From Candidatus Anammoximicrobium sp. (lineage in GTDB: Bacteria > Planctomycetota > Planctomycetia > Pirellulales > Pirellulaceae): DNA of 64,000 nucleotides. Shown one piece after another: positions 58,384 to 64,000 of this stretch (its first letter is position 1; each line of letters opens with the position of its first letter). The translations under genes and the position numbers were made by a program. Location: assembly GCA_012515235.1 (NCBI GenBank), contig JAAYYU010000124.1:1-64000 (forward strand). The letters run 5' to 3'. The notes below the pieces were generated by a model. It was given only the letters and a program-made list of their open reading frames with translations, was not told the DNA's origin and did not search any database.

Positions 58384-59524
58384 TGGACATGCTCCCCCAC
58401 CTATTCGCCGACAGCGGTGTCTGGCTGGGACCGCCCGCGTCGACGTCGGCCGAGCAGCACGACGTCGTGTTCTACACCGTGCTGTACATCTCGGCGTTCT
58501 TTTTCTTCCTGGTCGTGACGCTGATGCTGGTCTTCATCGTCGTGTACCGCCGCCGCAAGCCGGGCGAAGACCGCGGCGGGCCCACGCACAACACGCCGCT
58601 GGAAATCATCTGGACGGGCATTCCGCTGGTGGTGGTGCTGGTGATCTTCGTGCTGGGGTTCCGCGGGTTTCTGGACATCGACACCCCGCCCTCCGACGCG
58701 ACGGTGATCGACGTCGAGGCCCGCCAATGGGCGTTCTCGTTCACCTATCCCAACGGGGCCGTGAGCGAGCGGCTGATCCTGCAGATCGACCAGCCGGTCG
58801 TTCTGCAGCTGCACTCCGTGGACGTCCTGCACTCGTTGTACATCCCCGCTTTCCGGATGCAGCGCAACGCGATTCCGGGACGGACGACGGAGATGTGGTT
58901 CCAGCCGACGAAGCTCGGCACGTACCACGTCTTCTGCACGCAGTACTGCGGCGACGGCCACGCGCTGATGACGACGGAGGCCCAGGTGGTCGACGCGGCC
59001 GGCTACTCGGCCCAACTCGCCCAGCTGGCGAACATCTTCGTCGATCCGGGCACCAGGCAGCCGCTGCCGTATGCCCAGGTGGGGGAGCGCCTGTACAAGA
59101 GCAGCGGTTGCGCCCAATGCCACTCGGCCGACGGCTCGGTGGGCCAGGGGCCGACCTGGCAGGGCCTGTTCAAGCGCGACCAGAAGTTCGCCGTGGCGCC
59201 GGCAGGGTACACGCTGACCGCGGCGGACGACGACGCGCGGTGGGAGGAGTACCTGCGGGAATCGATCGTGGACCCCGGCGCGAAAGTCGTGCAAGGCTAC
59301 CAGAACGTCATGCCGGCCTACGCCAGCCAGTTCGGCGGCTCGGCGTACAAGGAGAAGAAGCTGGCAGCGATCGTCGAGTACATCAAGAGTCTGGACAACC
59401 ACGGGCCGGACGGCCAGCCCAAGTATTACCGGCCGCAGGAGTCGCCGCAGACGCCGTCCGCCGCCGCGCCGGCGACCGCGGAGGACAACAGCGCACCGCC
59501 GTCTACACAAGGGAAGACTGAACC

Positions 59525-59528
<4 letters not shown>
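58380..59528 (+). CDS. ctaC: Cytochrome c oxidase subunit II fused to cytochrome c (caa3 type)
   Basis: The 382-residue subunit has two N-terminal membrane helices (about 30-55 and 75-97), a cupredoxin domain with the CuA motif [12 protein letters not shown] (Cys186, Cys190, His194, Met197) and a C-terminal cytochrome c domain with CAQCH (244-248). A fused cytochrome c is the mark of caa3 oxidases, which take electrons directly from a partner complex; here alternative complex III is encoded upstream. The first ATG at 58380 overlaps the SCO stop codon. The C-terminal 30 residues are Ala/Pro-rich. Confidence 0.95.
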
Positions 59529-61218
<1,690 letters not shown>

Positions 61219-61222
<4 letters not shown>

Positions 61223-62082
61223 CGGACGCGACCAACGTCGCCGGCCACCACGACGAGGGCTGGCATCTGGCGCATCATTTCGAGACGCCGGCGCAGCAGT
61301 TCGAGTCGGGGAAGCTGGGCATCTGGCTGTTCCTGACGACGGAAATCCTGCTGTTCTCCGGGCTGTTCTGCGCGTACGCCGTGTATCGCGCGAATCATCC
61401 GGAGATCTTTGCCTATGCCCACCTGTATCTGTCCAAAAGCCTGGGGGCGTTGAACACCGTCGTGCTGATCTTCAGCAGCTTTACGATGGCCGCGGCGGTC
61501 CGGGCGGCGCAGCTCGGCCAGACGCGCTGGCAGGTGCGGCTGCTGGCGCTCACCCTGGTGTGTGGTTTCGCGTTCCTGGGAGTGAAGTCCGTCGAATACC
61601 AGGCGAAGTGGAAAGAAGGGTTGCTGGCTGGCCGGGCGTACCAGCCAGCGGCGCCGCCGCACGGGGCGGTGGTTCCCGAGCCGCCGCAGCGGGCGGAATC
61701 GGCCACAGGCGCCGCGGGCGGGCAGCCTGAGTCCGCGGGCGGAATGAAGCTGGACAAATCCACGATTGCCCCGGCGGCCGTGGGGCGGCCCGGCCTGTCC
61801 GAGAAGTGGCTGCAAGGCAAGGCCGCGCACCCGGACGGGCACTGGGTCGGTCCGGAGCCGAACAACGTGCAGTTGTTCTTCGGCATCTACTTTGCGATGA
61901 CCGGCCTGCACGGCGTCCACGTGCTCGCCGGGATGGCGGCCATCGCCTGGGTCCTGGTGCGGGCCCGCCGCGGCGAGTTCGGGCCGAAGTATTTCAGCCC
62001 GGTCGACTTCACCGGCCTGTATTGGCACCTGGTCGACCTGGTTTGGATTTTCCTGTTTCCGCTCTTGTACCTGATCCACTAG
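61219..62082 (+). CDS. ctaE: Cytochrome c oxidase subunit III with a low-complexity insert
   Basis: The 287-residue protein has the seven-helix-type heme-copper oxidase subunit III plan: W[18 protein letters not shown] in the first helices and [25 protein letters not shown] in the last. Between about residues 135 and 215 there is an insert rich in Ala, Pro, Gly and Glu that is absent from compact subunit III proteins and is probably a soluble loop. ATGA overlap with ctaD. Subunit III stabilises the active site and proton uptake in the family. Confidence 0.92.
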
Positions 62083-62096
62083 AAGGCGACGAACCG

Positions 62097-62492
62097 ATGG
62101 CTGAGACCAGCGCGGCGACGACCGACCACCCTGATGCGCACACGGGCTTGGGGCACGTCGTGCCGCTCTGGGTGCTGGCCGCGGTGTTTGTCGCGCTGCT
62201 GGTCCTGACCGTGCTCACCGTGGCGGTGACGCTGGTCGACCTGGGCAACCTGAACCTGTACGTGGCCTTGGCGATTGCCGGCCTCAAAGCGGGCCTGGTG
62301 GTGCTATACTTCATGCACCTCCGCTACGACCGCCCGTTCCATCTGGTCGTGTTCCTCGGTTGCCTGGGGTTCGTCGTGTTGTTTATCGCCCTGGTGTTGA
62401 CCGATACGCGGGCTTATGCCCCCACCCTGCTTCCGGACCAGGCGCCGCAGATGAAGGACGTCCACACTCCGTTTGGGACCCCCCGGCCATGA
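62097..62492 (+). CDS. Cytochrome c oxidase subunit IV-like membrane protein
   Basis: The 131-residue protein has three membrane helices: about 22-45, 55-72 (ALAIAGLKAGLVVLYFMHLRY) and 80-102. The LKAGLVVLYFMHLRYD segment is typical of prokaryotic COX4/caa3 subunit IV. It is a small structural subunit without cofactors. The ATG at 62097 is preceded by AGAAGG and lies 14 bases after ctaE; the stop overlaps the next gene. Confidence 0.88.
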   Translation: MAETSAATTDHPDAHTGLGHVVPLWVLAAVFVALLVLTVLTVAVTLVDLGNLNLYVALAIAGLKAGLVVLYFMHLRYDRPFHLVVFLGCLGFVVLFIALVLTDTRAYAPTLLPDQAPQMKDVHTPFGTPRP

Positions 62493-63094
62493 GCCCAGAG
62501 TCACATCTTCAAGGTGCGGAGCCGGCCGCGGACCGCCCGGCCGTTTCCGGCGACGCGGGCACGCTGGCGATGGGCCTGTTTCTCGCCTCGTTGGGGATGT
62601 TGTTTGCGGCGAGTCTGGTGGCCTATGCGGTGATCCGCAGCCGGCATCAGCCTTGGCCGCCGCCGGGCTTTCCCGCGTTGCCCGGCAGCCTGTGGCTGAG
62701 CACCCTGGTCATCCTGTCAGCCAGCTTCACGGTGCAGCGGGCCTGGTTGGCGGCGCGGCGCGGGTCGGACGCCGTGCTGCGCCGAAACCTCTTGGAAACG
62801 CTTTTGCTGGGCCTGTTGTTTCTCGGTCTGCAGGCTTGGGCCTGGTGGGGGATCTGGAGCCAAATGACCGGCTCCCAGCAGGCGGGACCCTACATCAAGC
62901 TGTTCTACACGCTGACCGGGTTGCACGCCGCTCACGTGCTCGGCGGTTTGGGACCCTTGGCCTTCGTCTTCCGCCGCGCGCGGGCCGGGGTCTACCGACC
63001 CGGCGAACATGCCGGCGTGCGCTACTGTGCGCTGTACTGGCATTTCCTCGGCGCCGTCTGGTGCGTGCTGTTCGTCGCCGTCTATCTCGTTTGA
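62489..63094 (+). CDS. Second heme-copper oxidase subunit III-like protein
   Basis: The 201-residue protein has five membrane helices and is a shorter member of the subunit III family (MGLFLASLGMLFAASLVAYAV in the first helix, TGLHAAHVLGGLGPLAFVF and YWHFLGAVWCVLFVAVYLV at the end). It lacks the first two helices of long subunit III proteins. Two subunit III homologues in one operon also occur in other ACIII-linked oxidase clusters. The start overlaps the previous stop as ATGA. It closes the operon. Confidence 0.88.
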   Translation: MSPESHLQGAEPAADRPAVSGDAGTLAMGLFLASLGMLFAASLVAYAVIRSRHQPWPPPGFPALPGSLWLSTLVILSASFTVQRAWLAARRGSDAVLRRNLLETLLLGLLFLGLQAWAWWGIWSQMTGSQQAGPYIKLFYTLTGLHAAHVLGGLGPLAFVFRRARAGVYRPGEHAGVRYCALYWHFLGAVWCVLFVAVYLV

Positions 63095-63226
63095 CCAGGA
63101 TGTCGCTCAAGGCCTTTCCGCTCCGGCGTCGCGGTTGCTCACATCCAAGCATGCCGGCGCTGGACCGCCCGCTGGAGAAGAAGCTGCCTTGGATGCCGGG
63201 GGCGGAGGCAGTGGAACCAATTCGTT

Positions 63227-63412
63227 TCAGGCGGCCTCTTCCAGCGCGCGCAGAGTCCTCAGCGTATCGCAGGCCCGCTTGATCCGGGCGATCTCGCCGG
63301 CGCACTTCTCTGCGGCGTCCCCCTGGTCGCCCGTCAAACGGCGGCGGCTGGCGGCCAGCAGTCGAGAAACCTCCGCGGCACTCAGGTCCTGCAAGCGAAT
63401 GATCTGCGTCAT
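63227..63412 (-). CDS. Small protein of unknown function (61 residues)
   Basis: The ATG at 63412 has AAGGA 7 bases upstream. The 61 residues are mostly charged and helical (LQDLSAAEVSRLLAASRRRL and KCAGEIARIKRACDTLRTLR), with no membrane segment. I recognise no family. It lies on the opposite strand to the oxidase operon and shares strand with the hydrolase at the window edge, from which it is separated by 244 bases that show nothing else. Confidence 0.55.
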   Translation of the reverse strand: MTQIIRLQDLSAAEVSRLLAASRRRLTGDQGDAAEKCAGEIARIKRACDTLRTLRALEEAA

Positions 63413-63656
63413 GAGAGTCCTTTCCCAGATGGAACTGACGGCCGGTTCCGATCAGGACGACCGGCGCCTATCCCATTTTCGGAGGTTCAAATCCAGTCGC
63501 TGCAGCGGCCGGCGCAAAGGGCGACTTGAACCGCCTCGGCAATCGCCTCCGGGAGTGAGCATTATGCCGATCGTGCGGGAGAAGGTTCGAAACCGAGCGG
63601 GCGCCCGGTTGCTCGCAATCGCCGGGCGCTCTCGACCCGCGTCGTTCACGCAGCCG

Positions 63657-64000
63657 TCAGGGTTTGACTCGGTCACCCAGCAGTCCCCGCAGGTCGGGCA
63701 AGTCGTAGGCGGCCAGCGCTTCGTGGACCGCGTCGGCCAGATGCTCGCCGCACGGCTTGCCGGCGATGTCGTGCCACGCGTCGAGACCGTTTTCAAACCG
63801 GCACTCGGCGAACAGGTCGGGTTCCAGCGCGGCCGCGTGCAGGGCGGCGACCACGGCGCGGCCGCGCGCGATCAGCGCGACCTGGCCCCGCGGCGGCCGC
63901 AGTTCGTCGCCGGCCCAGCGCGCGGCGGCAAGAACTTCCTCGGCGCGGAGTCCGACCAGCGAGCGGCCCATCAGGTAGGCCAGGTAGGCTTCCTTCCATT
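63657..64000 (-). CDS. Alpha/beta hydrolase, acetylxylan-esterase-like (C-terminal part, cut by window end)
   Basis: The last 113 residues of a larger protein are visible; the 5' part lies beyond the window. The frame is open to the window edge, where it reads WKEAYLAYLMGRSLVGLRAEEVL, continuing into a Rossmann-like segment with GQVALIARGRAVVAALHAAAL and ending YDLPDLRGLLGDRVKP. This series is typical of the C-terminal half of planctomycete acetylxylan-esterase or dienelactone-hydrolase-like proteins, which are usually secreted carbohydrate esterases. The catalytic Ser is not in view. An internal ATG at 63971 should not be taken as the start. Confidence 0.8.
   Translation of the reverse strand, partial: WKEAYLAYLMGRSLVGLRAEEVLAAARWAGDELRPPRGQVALIARGRAVVAALHAAALEPDLFAECRFENGLDAWHDIAGKPCGEHLADAVHEALAAYDLPDLRGLLGDRVKP

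Noticed and set aside
63484-63494. GGTTCAAATCC resembling a tRNA T-loop
   Set aside because: The flanking bases do not pair as a five-base-pair T stem, and no acceptor, anticodon or D arm can be drawn around it.

Overview
The window looks like a 64 kb piece of a high-GC planctomycete chromosome that includes the replication-origin region. The organism call is an inference, most likely Planctomycetota of the Pirellulales/Thermogutta type. It rests on secreted DUF1080 and DUF4838 proteins, pyrroloquinoline-quinone-type (PQQ-type) beta-propeller proteins, an alternative complex III linked to a caa3 oxidase, an atypical short DnaA, and many GTG/TTG starts. No rRNA, tRNA, CRISPR array, prophage or intact insertion sequence was seen.

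Layout. 0.1-3.2 kb: a Tad/Flp pilus pair, an outer-membrane secretin (CpaC/RcpA-like) and a TadZ/CpaE-like ATPase-fold protein. 3.4-5.7 kb: divergent genes for a secreted PQQ-type propeller and a DUF1080 protein. 5.8-9.2 kb: an ABC exporter operon (ATPase and two FtsX-type permeases). 9.6-13.1 kb: a large secreted glycoside hydrolase family 2 protein. 13.3-17.1 kb: a second operon reading, in transcription order, a cobalamin-binding protein with the light-sensor W-x9-EH signature, an FtsX-type permease, an ABC ATPase and a HlyD/DevB-like adaptor. 17.3-21.5 kb: a small possible gene, hflX, a short-chain dehydrogenase, a palindromic repeat cluster and a DegT-family aminotransferase. 22.0-28.3 kb: two large secreted DUF4838 proteins and a small exported repeat-like protein.

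28.8-37.5 kb is the origin-type block, all on the minus strand: uvrA, dnaA, dnaN, a DUF721/DciA-like gene and gyrB, with a probable oriC between dnaA and dnaN. recF is not in its usual place. 37.5-46 kb: another PQQ-type propeller, an FHA-GAF-SpoIIE phosphatase, a second DUF1080 protein, the UbiE/MenG methyltransferase, a HEAT-repeat lipoprotein and an alpha-oxoamine synthase.

46.1-63.1 kb is a respiratory island: heme A synthase (ctaA) and heme O synthase (ctaB) head to head, then alternative complex III actABCDEF, a small membrane protein, a SCO-type copper chaperone and caa3 oxidase subunits II, I, III, IV and a second III-like protein. Together these would oxidise menaquinol, made with the UbiE/MenG enzyme, and pass electrons through c hemes to an A2-type heme-copper oxidase; CtaA, CtaB and SCO supply heme A and copper. 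The window ends in a small unknown gene and the C-terminal part of an acetylxylan-esterase-like hydrolase.

Non-coding sequence is unusually structured. There are at least four unrelated families of short palindromic or tandem repeats, one of them present at both 19.9 and 41.3 kb with matching flanks. The most unusual gene arrangement is the B12 photoreceptor-like protein encoded with its own ABC exporter.
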